Notes under the pieces: generated by a model
What the model was told of the DNA's origin: nothing
The model's database searches: none
The model's input: the letters and a program-made list of their open reading frames with translations, nothing else
Program-made: the position numbers and the translations under genes
Shown here: in pieces, positions 35,574 through 43,512 of the stretch
Position numbering within the stretch: position 1 is the first letter of the stretch
Layout: every line of letters begins with the position of its first letter
NCBI RefSeq assembly: GCF_000422265.1
Contig: NZ_KE383812.1
Span: forward strand, 200,091-264,090
Origin: Kaistella palustris DSM 21579
Lineage (GTDB): Bacteria; Bacteroidota; Bacteroidia; Flavobacteriales; Weeksellaceae
Direction: 5' to 3'
Length of the DNA stretch: 64,000 bases

Positions 35574-36130
35574 TTCAGCACTTTATCAATCGCTTCCGGA
35601 AAAATCTCAAATTCTACATCGTGCACCTTTGCCGCCAGACTTTCTATAGTTTCATCTGCTGAAACTTCAAACGATTTCTGCAGGATAATCTCGCCTTCAT
35701 CAATCCCCGAAGTCACAAAGTGCACGGTAGCACCACTTTGTTTTTCCCCGCCCTCTAAAACCGCTCGGTGTACGTGCGTTCCCCACATTCCTTTCCCTCC
35801 AAATTTTGGTAATAATGCGGGGTGTATATTGATGATCTTTCCCGAAAATGATTCACAAAACTCTTTATTTAAGATCGACAGAAAACCTGCAAGAACAATA
35901 AGATCTGTATCTGGCGGCAAAATACTTTTTAAATCTGCTGAAAATGCTTCCCCACGAGGAATGAGATGTGCAGCAATCTGGTGATCTTTGGCACGCTCCA
36001 AACCCAAACACTGCCGGTCGGCAACGACCATAGAAATTTTAGCATCCCCGATTTCACCGCTATCAACGCCGTCTATTATCCTTTGCAAATTCGTTCCGGT
36101 TCCGGATACTAAAACAACAATATTTTTCAT
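35561..36130 (-). CDS. purN: Phosphoribosylglycinamide formyltransferase
   Basis: A 189-residue enzyme adding a formyl group from 10-formyl-THF to glycinamide ribonucleotide, the third purine step. Signs are the N-terminal VLVSGTGTNLQRIID, the catalytic region NIHPALLPKFGGKG (Asn, His) and GIDEGEIILQ with the conserved Asp. It follows purM by 125 bases. Its end lies in the palindromic repeat: the TAG at 35561-35563 is in the repeat's loop and left arm. The C-terminus FPL is therefore likely remodelled by the repeat. Confidence 0.95.
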   Translation of the reverse strand: MKNIVVLVSGTGTNLQRIIDGVDSGEIGDAKISMVVADRQCLGLERAKDHQIAAHLIPRGEAFSADLKSILPPDTDLIVLAGFLSILNKEFCESFSGKIINIHPALLPKFGGKGMWGTHVHRAVLEGGEKQSGATVHFVTSGIDEGEIILQKSFEVSADETIESLAAKVHDVEFEIFPEAIDKVLKFPL

Positions 36131-36255
36131 TTAAAATAATAAACCATTAATCATTATTAAAGGTCACCGCAGTATTTAAACAGTTCTTTTAAATTTGGTG
36201 AAGAAATTCAATTATTAAAAGCTAACCATTCACCAACTGGTTATCTTCGGTCATG

Positions 36256-37245
36256 TCAGATTAATTTTATTTTCTCTGCGTCTTCTGTAATTTCCCCTAT
36301 TTCATACGCATCTGCAATCAGATCAAGCACTTTTTCGGCGCGGTGTGCATCTACAACCACCACCATTCCGACGCCCATATTGAAGGTTCCATACATTTCC
36401 GTACGGTCAATCTGCCCCCGTTTTTCAAGTTCCAGCATTACAGCGGGAATTTTAATTGTAGAAGTATTGATCTCTGCACACAGATTTTCCGGAATTATAC
36501 GTGGTATATTTTCGATAATTCCGCCGCCGGTAACATGTGCGATTCCACAAACATCCATCTCTTCCAGAATTTTACGGATCGGTTGATAGTATAACTTTGT
36601 AGGCTCAAGAAGTGTTTCATACAGAGGTTTTTCTTCAAAAATTTCATTAAAATCAGTAAAAATCTTTCTAACCAGTGAAAATCCGTTGGAGTGGAAACCG
36701 GAGCTTGGCAATGCAATGATTTTACAGCCTTTTTTAATACCTGAACCGTCGATAATACGGTCTTTTTCTACAATGCCTACACAAAATCCCGCCACATCAT
36801 AATCGCCTGGATTGTACATTCCCGGCATTTCCGCGGTTTCACCGCCAATCAGTGCGCAGCCGTTATCTTTGCAGGCCTCTACCATTCCAAGTACAATCTC
36901 GGCAGCAATTTCAGAATCCAGTTTTCCGCAGGCTAAATAATCCAGAAAGAACAGCGGTTTCGCACCATGACAGATAATATCATTTGCGCACATAGCAAAA
37001 CAGTCGATGCCGATGGAGTCATATTTTCTGGCATCCAGCGCAATCTTCAGTTTTGTGCCTACACCGTCGGTTCCGCTTACAAGTACGGGATTCCGGTAAC
37101 CGCCGATCTCGTAGAAAGCACCGAAACTTCCCAAATTATTGAGCACGTATTTGTTATGGGTCTGCGCAACGGCATTTTTTATTTTGTCAACGGTTTTGTA
37201 GCCTTCCTCTTTGTCGACTCCGGCGGATTTGTAGGTATTGCTCAT
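36256..37245 (-). CDS. purM: Phosphoribosylformylglycinamidine cyclo-ligase
   Basis: A 329-residue AIR synthetase closing the imidazole ring, the fifth purine step. Conserved parts are SNTYKSAGVDKEEGYK at the N-terminus, VSGTDGVGTKLKIA, the metal/ATP region GGETAEMPGMY, and HVTGGGIIENIPRI. I start it at 37245 (MSNTYKS). The longer frame, to 37308, runs through the terminator-like hairpin upstream and adds 21 residues without family character. It heads the purine cluster and is divergent from the DUF808 gene. Regulation through the leader is likely from the hairpins described separately. Confidence 0.95.
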   Translation of the reverse strand: MSNTYKSAGVDKEEGYKTVDKIKNAVAQTHNKYVLNNLGSFGAFYEIGGYRNPVLVSGTDGVGTKLKIALDARKYDSIGIDCFAMCANDIICHGAKPLFFLDYLACGKLDSEIAAEIVLGMVEACKDNGCALIGGETAEMPGMYNPGDYDVAGFCVGIVEKDRIIDGSGIKKGCKIIALPSSGFHSNGFSLVRKIFTDFNEIFEEKPLYETLLEPTKLYYQPIRKILEEMDVCGIAHVTGGGIIENIPRIIPENLCAEINTSTIKIPAVMLELEKRGQIDRTEMYGTFNMGVGMVVVVDAHRAEKVLDLIADAYEIGEITEDAEKIKLI

Positions 37246-37290
37246 CTTTGTTTTTTGTTTCAGGTTTAATCTCAATTTATTTTCGTGAAC

Positions 37291-37329
37291 AAAAAAGCCG
37301 ACAATCATTCAGAGAGTCGGCTTTTTTTT
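37291..37329 (-). terminator. Terminator-like hairpin in the purM leader
   Basis: AAAAAAGCCGAC (37291-37302) pairs with GTCGGCTTTTTTTT (37316-37329), giving a strong hairpin with a T run on either strand. On the minus strand it ends 45 bases before the purM ATG. No gene on either strand would end here, so it most likely terminates a purM leader or a small RNA. Confidence 0.7.
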
Positions 37330-37350
37330 ATATTTCGGCGTCAATTACAT

Positions 37351-37366
37351 TTCCTGTTGGCAGGAA
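37351..37366 (-). promoter_or_regulatory. Leader hairpin upstream of purM
   Basis: On the minus strand TTCCTG-CCAA-CAGGAA is a compact hairpin 22 bases before the terminator-like hairpin. A GTGAA/TTCAC pairing lies just upstream. A weak -7-like TATTTTCG (37422-37429) would start a leader of about 125 bases. It matches no riboswitch I recognise. Confidence 0.4.
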
Positions 37367-37512
37367 TTTTTCTTGTGGTGAATGGAATTTCGACGTTTTC
37401 ACTTTAAAAAATTTTGTTTTGCGAAAATAGGATTTTAAAATGACTTTCTGAAATCGTTTTTAAAAAACTTTAGTTCATTAATTTTTAAAAGAGAAAGTTT
37501 GAACTAAAAAGT

Positions 37513-37520
37513 TATTTTTG
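37513..37520 (+). promoter_or_regulatory. Putative -7 element of the DUF808 gene
   Basis: TATTTTTG is an exact TAnnTTTG match, 21 bases before the ATG at 37542. A TTTG upstream (37498-37501) is too close for a normal -33 box. Confidence 0.4.
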
Positions 37521-37541
37521 TGAAAATAAATAAAACAGTGT

Positions 37542-38402
37542 ATGGCTTCAGGATTTTTTGCAATACTCGATGATATTGCTGCGTTGATGGATGATGTAGC
37601 AGTTTCGTCCAAAATCGCAACACGGCAGACCGCAGGAATTCTGGGCGATGACTTGGCAGTAAATGCCGAAAAAGCCACCGGTTTCCTGTCGTCCCGCGAA
37701 ATCCCGGTGCTGATGAAGATTATGAAAGGTTCCTTCATCAATAAACTGATCATTTTACCGGTTGTTTTTCTGCTTCAGTTCCTTTTTCCGCCTGCGATCA
37801 AAGTTATACTGATTCTTGGCGGGCTTTATCTGGCGTACGAAGGTGTAGAAAAAATCGTTGAATTTCTCTTTCACCGAAAAAAAGAAGAGGCTGTCGTGGA
37901 GGAGATCACTGAGGATTTAACCGCTGAAAATACAAAAGTAAAATCTGCCGTAACCACGGATTTTATATTGTCGCTTGAAATTGTAATAATTGCACTCGGA
38001 TCCGTAATGGGCAAAGAACTGCCTACACAGATCATCACCGTTTCTATAGTCGCTATTCTCGCTACAGTAGGAGTTTACGGCATTGTTGGCCTTATTGTAC
38101 GGATGGATGATACAGGCTATAACCTCATGAAAAAATCCGGCTACAAAGGTCCATTAAATACACTGGGAGTTTTTCTTGTGAAAGCTTTGCCGATAATTAT
38201 CAAAGGTTTAGCGGTGGTGGGAACAGTTGCGTTACTTTTGGTTTCCGGTGGAATTTTTGAACATAATATCGAAGCGGTTCACCATTTACTGCCTGCTGTT
38301 CCGGGAATGGCAAAACAGTTTATATATGGCATTATCGCGGGATTGATCATGGTGGCGCTCATTTCCGGCGGCAAAAAAATCTGGAGCGCCGTAAAGAAGT
38401 AA
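37542..38402 (+). CDS. DUF808 (YedI-like) integral membrane protein
   Basis: A 286-residue inner membrane protein of the DUF808/YedI family, whose function is unknown. The family opening ASGFFAILDDIAALMDDVA is followed by KIATRQTAGILGDDLAVNA. Hydrophobic helices then fall at about residues 69-98, 140-165, 165-190, 215-240 and 255-277, with a charged loop around residues 108-140 (RKKEEAVVEEITEDLT). It is a single gene, divergent from purM, with its own -7 motif and a bidirectional terminator at the end. Confidence 0.85.
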   Translation: MASGFFAILDDIAALMDDVAVSSKIATRQTAGILGDDLAVNAEKATGFLSSREIPVLMKIMKGSFINKLIILPVVFLLQFLFPPAIKVILILGGLYLAYEGVEKIVEFLFHRKKEEAVVEEITEDLTAENTKVKSAVTTDFILSLEIVIIALGSVMGKELPTQIITVSIVAILATVGVYGIVGLIVRMDDTGYNLMKKSGYKGPLNTLGVFLVKALPIIIKGLAVVGTVALLLVSGGIFEHNIEAVHHLLPAVPGMAKQFIYGIIAGLIMVALISGGKKIWSAVKK

Positions 38403-38405
38403 GGA

Positions 38406-38437
38406 TAAAAAAAACGGGCGGACCCGTTTCATTTTTT
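38406..38437. terminator. Bidirectional terminator between DUF808 and pirin
   Basis: AAACGGG pairs with CCCGTTT around CGGA, with an A run on the left and a T-rich run on the right. It sits between two convergent genes and can serve both. Confidence 0.75.
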
Positions 38438-38453
38438 AAATGACTTTCATTTT

Positions 38454-39170
38454 TTACGGCAATTCCATAGGAACCTCCATCAATAATATTTCAGAATCTT
38501 CTAAGGCTTCTAAATTGAATTTATCGGTTTCCCAAACTCCGAAGCCGTCTCTGGTTTCTAACGTTTGGTCTCCTACTTTTGCCGAACCCTTTAATACAAA
38601 AATGTAAACACCATTTTTTGGATCGTGTAATTTGTATTCCCTGGAAAATCCTTTTTCGAATTTCGCCATATTGAACCAGGCGTTCTGGTAAATCCACACT
38701 CCATCATCATCGGCATTTGGCGACAGAATCTGCTGAAAATCATTTAGTTTTTCACCTTCTTTAATGCTGATCTGATCGTAACGTGGCTCTACATTCATTT
38801 TGTTTGGAATGATCCAAATCTGAAGGAATTTTACAAGGCCATCTTTATTTTTGTTGTACTCGCTGTGCATTACGCCTGTTCCGGCGCTCATAACCTGAAT
38901 TTCTCCGTTTCTGATAACGGCAGCCGTGCCCATAGAATCTTTATGCTCCAGATCACCTTCCAGCGGGATTGAAACAATCTCCATATCGCGGTGTGGGTGG
39001 GTGCCGAAACCCATTCCGGAAGCAACCTGATCATCATTAAGAACACGGAGTACACCGAAATTCATTCTTTCCGGATTGTAATAGTTGGCAAAGCTGAAAG
39101 TATGATGAGATTTTAGCCAGCCGTGATCCGCGTAACCGCGGGAATCTGCTTTGTGATAAACTGTTTTCAT
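38454..39170 (-). CDS. Pirin family protein
   Basis: A 238-residue bicupin of the pirin family (YhhW-like). The N-terminal cupin holds the metal ligands in FGTHPHRDMEIVSIPLEGDL with HKDSM and MHSEYN further on. The C-terminal cupin is less conserved (VYIFVLKGSAKVG). Some members are quercetin 2,3-dioxygenases and others are regulators; the role here cannot be told. It is a single gene. The 184-base upstream gap holds the MFS terminator and an AT-rich stretch without a clear promoter. Confidence 0.9.
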   Translation of the reverse strand: MKTVYHKADSRGYADHGWLKSHHTFSFANYYNPERMNFGVLRVLNDDQVASGMGFGTHPHRDMEIVSIPLEGDLEHKDSMGTAAVIRNGEIQVMSAGTGVMHSEYNKNKDGLVKFLQIWIIPNKMNVEPRYDQISIKEGEKLNDFQQILSPNADDDGVWIYQNAWFNMAKFEKGFSREYKLHDPKNGVYIFVLKGSAKVGDQTLETRDGFGVWETDKFNLEALEDSEILLMEVPMELP

Positions 39171-39302
39171 ATTTTTTATTTAAATGTGAACTGTAACTCC
39201 TTAATTGTTAGACAAAAGTACAACGCTGCACATTAAATAACATTGATTTAAGATAAGAAACAAAGTATTGAGGTTGTGCAGAAAATGCAATGATTATTCC
39301 GC

Positions 39303-39328
39303 AAAAAAATCCGCCGTAAATGGCGGAT
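39303..39328 (-). terminator. Terminator of the starch locus transcript
   Basis: ATCCGCC pairs with GGCGGAT around GTAAAT, with a T run on the minus strand, 27 bases beyond the MFS stop. It marks the end of the susC-to-MFS cluster. Confidence 0.75.
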
Positions 39329-39354
39329 ACTAATGTTAATGAAGATCCTGTTTT

Positions 39355-40737
39355 TTAAAAATGGACCTGCTTAATTTCTTCTTCTATCTCCTGCGGAGTT
39401 TCATTCGCATCATTTTTTATGAGGAACATCGTTACGGCAGCGGCGATCAGCATACACACGCCACCAACAACCACGTAATCCATCGCCAGGTTTCCAAACA
39501 GATTTTTGACAACCGGCCCGCCAAAAATACCATTGATAATTTGCGGAACTACGATGAAAAAGTTGAAAATTCCCATGTAAACACCCATTTTTCTTTGCGG
39601 GATCGCATCAATCAACATTGCATATGGCATGGCTAAAATACTTGCCCAGGCAAATCCGAGTCCGACCATTGAGATCCATAGCATGTTAATATCTTTAATA
39701 AAAAACATAGAAATTAAGCCCAACCCTCCGCAAAATAAGGCCAGGGCATGCGTTTCCTTTTTACCGATCTTCTTTGCAATTGGTGTTAAAAGAAAGGCAA
39801 ACGGAATGGCAAAAAGATTATAAAGTCCAAATAAATGTCCGGTTAAATCACCGGCTTTATTGAATTCCAGCGATTTGGTGTCTTCAGGCGAAAGACCAAA
39901 CTGGTGGGTTGCCAAGGCGCTCGTTGTAAAAACCCACATGGTAAAAAGCGCAAACCAGGAAAAGAACTGCACAATTCCGAGTTTTTTCATTAATGTTGGA
40001 ATTGCAGAAAAATCCCTGAACATCTGCGAAAATTTCGATGGTTCTGCAATACTTTCCTCGCCTGCGAATTCTGCAAATTCTTTGGGTGAATATTCCCTGG
40101 TCGTGAAAATAGTGTACAGAATAGAAATCATTAAAACTGCTGCGCCCACATAAAAGGCATAAATCACATTATCGGCTACATATCCTTCCGGTGCTACATT
40201 AGAAACGCCCAATTTCGTCAGCCAGTTCGGCATTTCAGAACCAATTACGGCACCAACACCAATTAGAATAGTCTGGATTGAAAAACCTAAAGTTCCCTGA
40301 TGCTTCGGCAACATATCTCCAACTAAAGCACGGAAAGGTTCCATGGCGATATTGACGGAGAAATCCATCATCGCCAAGAAAATTACGGCTAACAGTAAAA
40401 CATTCGCGGCAATAAGATGTGTAACCGACGCAGCATTTGGTAAAAGGACCAAACCGATTGCACACAAAACAGCACCAATTAAAAAGTAAGGTTTTCTGCG
40501 ACCGAGTGGACTCCACGTATTATCGCCCATGTGCCCGATGATCGGCTGCACAATTAAGCCGGTGATCGGCGCTACCAGCCAAAACCAGGAAAGTTCATGA
40601 ACATCAGCACCCAGATTTGCGAGGATTCTGCTGGCGTTTCCGTTCTGTAATCCGAAGGCCATTTGAATTCCGAGAAAACCCATGCTCATGTTGATGATCT
40701 GAGCGATGGAAAGGTTTGGTTTTATTTTATGAGCCAT
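39355..40737 (-). CDS. MFS sugar transporter, SLC45-like (maltose/maltodextrin)
   Basis: A 460-residue major facilitator with about 12 membrane helices. The N-terminal MSMGFLGIQMAFGLQNGN and the loop GDNTWSPLGRRKPYFLIG match the SLC45/GPH-like sucrose-maltose transporter group common in Bacteroidota starch loci. The second half has GKKETHALALFCGGLGL. It is the last gene of the starch locus and is expected to carry maltose or short maltodextrins across the inner membrane. The substrate is inferred from its neighbours. A heptamer repeat lies just before its start codon. Confidence 0.85.
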   Translation of the reverse strand: MAHKIKPNLSIAQIINMSMGFLGIQMAFGLQNGNASRILANLGADVHELSWFWLVAPITGLIVQPIIGHMGDNTWSPLGRRKPYFLIGAVLCAIGLVLLPNAASVTHLIAANVLLLAVIFLAMMDFSVNIAMEPFRALVGDMLPKHQGTLGFSIQTILIGVGAVIGSEMPNWLTKLGVSNVAPEGYVADNVIYAFYVGAAVLMISILYTIFTTREYSPKEFAEFAGEESIAEPSKFSQMFRDFSAIPTLMKKLGIVQFFSWFALFTMWVFTTSALATHQFGLSPEDTKSLEFNKAGDLTGHLFGLYNLFAIPFAFLLTPIAKKIGKKETHALALFCGGLGLISMFFIKDINMLWISMVGLGFAWASILAMPYAMLIDAIPQRKMGVYMGIFNFFIVVPQIINGIFGGPVVKNLFGNLAMDYVVVGGVCMLIAAAVTMFLIKNDANETPQEIEEEIKQVHF

Positions 40738-40744
40738 AATTTTA

Positions 40745-40779
40745 GTTGAGAGTTGACAGTTGACAGTTGACAGTTGATG
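40745..40779 (-). repeat. Tandem heptamer array upstream of the MFS gene
   Basis: Five 7-base units in tandem on the plus strand: GTTGAGA, GTTGACA three times, then GTTGATG. The array begins 8 bases from the MFS start codon and fills most of the 51-base gap. Slippage here would change the leader by 7 bases per unit. Confidence 0.8.
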
Positions 40780-40788
40780 GTTTGGAAG

Positions 40789-41316
40789 TTACCTCTTTAG
40801 GCCGGAAATGACAGCGTCTTCAATGGGCGTTTTTATTTTGATCACCGCTTCATTCACCTCATTTGGAATAGTTTGAGATAGAACGTATTGCCTGATCTTC
40901 CACTGGTTACCTATTTTTTCGAGAACGCCGCTGCCACGGCAGAGTTTCATTTGCGTTTCGAGCAGTTCGTCGAACCAGGCATATTTTCCGTCGGCGCTGA
41001 AAGTGATGTTTCTTTTCAGTGACGTAAAATTCCAGGGTTTCTTGCCGTCGAAAAAGGGTTTCGACCAATCCATAAATTCCTTTTTATTCCATACTTCTGT
41101 GGCGTCGGTCCCGATGTAAGTGGATTCTTCGGCGAAAAGGTCGAAATAATTATTAAAGTCGGCATTCGCCGCATAAGAATTCAGATCATCCAACACTTTG
41201 CTCACATTTTTTTTCTGAACGTTTTCATAAAAACCCTTTTTCTGGGAGAAAAGCGTGTTTGAGAAAAAAAACAGGAAGGTGACGATAGTAAGTGTAATAT
41301 TTTTTTTGATTTTCAT
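40789..41316 (-). CDS. Secreted SnoaL-like (NTF2-fold) protein
   Basis: A 175-residue protein with a signal peptide ending TLFSQ. The body has an NTF2/SnoaL-like pattern (DUF4440 type): VLDDLNSYAANADFNNYFDL, STYIGTDATEVWNKKEF, KYAWFDELLET and GNQWKIRQYVLS. Such domains form a cone-shaped pocket and often bind small molecules. I start it at 41316 (MKIKKN). The frame to 41367 runs up to the GH13 stop codon and adds 17 residues. It is co-directional with the starch genes but has no known part in starch breakdown. Confidence 0.75.
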   Translation of the reverse strand: MKIKKNITLTIVTFLFFFSNTLFSQKKGFYENVQKKNVSKVLDDLNSYAANADFNNYFDLFAEESTYIGTDATEVWNKKEFMDWSKPFFDGKKPWNFTSLKRNITFSADGKYAWFDELLETQMKLCRGSGVLEKIGNQWKIRQYVLSQTIPNEVNEAVIKIKTPIEDAVISGLKR

Positions 41317-41367
41317 CCCTTTAATTATTGAAAGTGCCGCAAGTATGCCGGCGCCCGTTGACGGCAA

Positions 41368-43230
41368 TTATTGAAGTTCTAAAATTAATGAAGATTTCGC
41401 GGAAACCGTCATTTTATTTTCTGGCGAAACCAAAAATTCCTTTCCGGAAATCACATCTTTGCCTTTTGTTACACCACTTAAAGATTCCGCAAACCGGCCC
41501 AGATCAAAGGTCTGTTCTTTGTCGTTATTATTAATGATGACCATTACCTTATCATTATCGTTGTAGCGGAAATATACATATACATTTTCCCGCGGCATAT
41601 AATGTTTGGTTTTGCCGGAGTGAATCACTTCTTTTCCCTTTCGCCAGTTCAGTAATTTCTGCGTAAAACCGTGAAATTCTTTCTGTGCCGCAGTCTGGGT
41701 TTTAGGATCAAAGGCATTTTGGGCATCGCCTTTCCAGCCGCCGGGAAAATCTCTGCGGATGTCGGCATCACCGCCTTTATTTTTATCGCCCTGCATTCCG
41801 ATTTCGGAACCGTAATAGATCTGTGGAATGCCGCGAACGGTTGCAATTAATGACATTGCCATTTTATAATAGCGCACATCATCTTTAAAAATTTCGTTGA
41901 ATCTTTCAGTATCATGATTTTCGAAAAAGACTAAAATATTATTGATGTTTGGATACAAAAAATCATTGCCGAAAGAATTGTACAGTTTCATCATGCCACT
42001 GTCCCAACTTTCCTGCTCTTTTAATGCATTTGGCAAATCTGTATAAAGTGGAAAATCCATAACCGAGGGCAGGTAAGAGTTGTAATTTTCGATCTCTGCG
42101 ATCTTGGAATCTTTCTGCCAGAAAGAAATGTGTGCGGGATTCTGCATCCAGGCTTCGCCGACAATATTAAAATTAGGGTACTCATCGGTGATTGCCTTAG
42201 CCCATTTTGCCATAGCAATCTTATCGTTGTAAGGATAAGTATCGACGCGTAAGCCGCCAAGTTCCGCATATTCGATCCACCAGATCGCATTTTGCGTGAG
42301 ATATTTTAAAACCAAGGGATTGCTTTGATTAAGATCCGGCATCGTCGTATCGAACCAGCCGTTCAGAGCTTCCTTCTTATCGATTTCTGCAATGTTGGTA
42401 TCGAACTGGGAAGTAATTCTGTAGTTGGATCTTTTGAAACCATACTTGCCTTCGCCATCTTTGAACTGATGGATCCAGTCCTGCGTTGGCAGATCCTGAA
42501 TCATCCAGTGAGAGATTCCCCAGTGATTCGTTACGTAATCCTGTATGAGCATCATTCCTCTTTTCTGAAGGTCCCGCGAAAGTTCGAGATATTCTTCGTT
42601 GGTTCCGTAGCGGCCGTCGATTTTGTAGAGATCGGTCTGGGCGTATCCGTGGTAAGAAGTTTTCTTTTCATTGTCTTCATTGGCAGGGGTAAGCCAAAGC
42701 GCCGTGACTCCGAGATTCTGCAAATAATCCAAATTATTTATGATACCGCGCAAATCTCCACCATGTCTGCCGCTGGGTAAATTTCGGTTTACTTTTTCAG
42801 TCAAATCCGGCTGCGAGTCGTTGGAAAGATCACCATTTGCAAACCGATCGGGCATAATAAGATACATGACATCTTTTGATGAAAATGAGTTTCGGCCGGC
42901 AGAGTGGGGATTTCGCTTTTTGAGCTCGTAGGTATAAGAATCAACTGTTTTCTTTCCATTTTTGAAGTTAATTTTAAAGGAAGAATTATTTACCCCGTTC
43001 GTATTTACGGTAATGAAAACGTAATTAGGATTTTCGGTTTTTGTGAGGTCCTGCACTTTGATATTATCTGAGAGTTCGACCTGATATTTTGCGATATCCT
43101 TACCGTAAACCAAGATCTGCAGTTCAGGATTTTTCATTCCGTGCCACCAGAAGGCGGGTTCCACTTTTTGAATTTGGGCGAATGAAATCGCCGCTACTAA
43201 AAGAAGGAGAAATATTATGTGCTTTTTCAT
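41368..43230 (-). CDS. GH13 alpha-amylase family enzyme (SusA/neopullulanase-like)
   Basis: A 620-residue secreted GH13 glucan hydrolase, likely cutting maltodextrins or pullulan. It has a signal peptide (MKKHIIFLLLLVAAISFAQ), an N-terminal cyclomaltodextrinase-type beta domain (about 20-115), a TIM barrel with MPDRFANGD (127-135), the nucleophile in LRVDTYPY (Asp330), the acid/base in GEAW (Glu359) and the third carboxylate in ENHDTE (Asp440). A C-terminal beta domain follows. It sits downstream of the GH97 gene, separated by a 282-base gap rich in repeats. Periplasmic location is expected. Confidence 0.92.
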   Translation of the reverse strand: MKKHIIFLLLLVAAISFAQIQKVEPAFWWHGMKNPELQILVYGKDIAKYQVELSDNIKVQDLTKTENPNYVFITVNTNGVNNSSFKINFKNGKKTVDSYTYELKKRNPHSAGRNSFSSKDVMYLIMPDRFANGDLSNDSQPDLTEKVNRNLPSGRHGGDLRGIINNLDYLQNLGVTALWLTPANEDNEKKTSYHGYAQTDLYKIDGRYGTNEEYLELSRDLQKRGMMLIQDYVTNHWGISHWMIQDLPTQDWIHQFKDGEGKYGFKRSNYRITSQFDTNIAEIDKKEALNGWFDTTMPDLNQSNPLVLKYLTQNAIWWIEYAELGGLRVDTYPYNDKIAMAKWAKAITDEYPNFNIVGEAWMQNPAHISFWQKDSKIAEIENYNSYLPSVMDFPLYTDLPNALKEQESWDSGMMKLYNSFGNDFLYPNINNILVFFENHDTERFNEIFKDDVRYYKMAMSLIATVRGIPQIYYGSEIGMQGDKNKGGDADIRRDFPGGWKGDAQNAFDPKTQTAAQKEFHGFTQKLLNWRKGKEVIHSGKTKHYMPRENVYVYFRYNDNDKVMVIINNNDKEQTFDLGRFAESLSGVTKGKDVISGKEFLVSPENKMTVSAKSSLILELQ

Positions 43231-43247
43231 AAGTTACTTTTTAAAAT

Positions 43248-43280
43248 AACCCTGTCAAGTTTTGAACCTTGACAAGGTTG
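43248..43280. repeat. Inverted repeat of a common Bacteroidota type
   Basis: CCTGTCAAG and CTTGACAAGG form an inverted pair around TTTTGAAC, extended by AAC/GTT. Similar sequence is scattered between genes in this phylum, to my recollection. It lies just upstream of the GH13 start codon and might act as a hairpin in its leader. Confidence 0.5.
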
Positions 43281-43348
43281 TTCAGAACATATCTGTTATT
43301 TTTAAAACTTTGTTTTACAATATAAACTTTAATAAGCAGACCGGAATT

Positions 43349-43437
43349 GCCAGCCCCGATTGCAACGGTATCCTTTTGTGCAGCAACGCGGAACAAAAGA
43401 TATAGTGGAAAGCGGGATTAAGCTCCTGGAAAATACT
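43349..43437 (+). repeat. Structured dispersed repeat, copy 2
   Basis: GCCAGCCCCGATTGCAACGG and TATAGTGGAAAGCGGGATTA, with AAGCTCC, match the two ends of copy 1 at 31700-31799 in order and orientation. The interior is a different hairpin, CTTTTGT pairing with ACAAAAG. It sits between the GH97 and GH13 genes, 10 bases from a copy of the DUF559-associated palindrome. Confidence 0.6.
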
Positions 43438-43446
43438 TCTAACAAC

Positions 43447-43496
43447 CACCCCGTCAAAATTCTCCGAATTTCGCCACCCCTCCAAAGGAGGGGAAT
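43447..43496 (+). repeat. Palindromic repeat of the DUF559-flanking type, third copy
   Basis: CACCCCGTC, then a spacer, then CCCCTCC-AAA-GGAGGGG (43477-43493). The plan and orientation match the copy at 35531-35573, with a different spacer. It has no DUF559 gene next to it, as a non-autonomous copy would. Confidence 0.65.
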
Positions 43497-43512
43497 TTCT
43501 AACTCGGCCGTA

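Noticed and set aside
37246-37308. 21-residue N-terminal extension of PurM
   Set aside because: It includes part of the leader hairpin region and has no family similarity.
40752-40779. Repeated TTGACA hexamers that look like sigma70 -35 boxes
   Set aside because: Bacteroidota promoters use a TTTG/TAnnTTTG pattern, and the hexamers arise from the heptamer array. They are on the strand opposite to the downstream gene.
40745-40779. A CRISPR array
   Set aside because: Units are only 7 bases with no spacers and there are no cas genes in the window.
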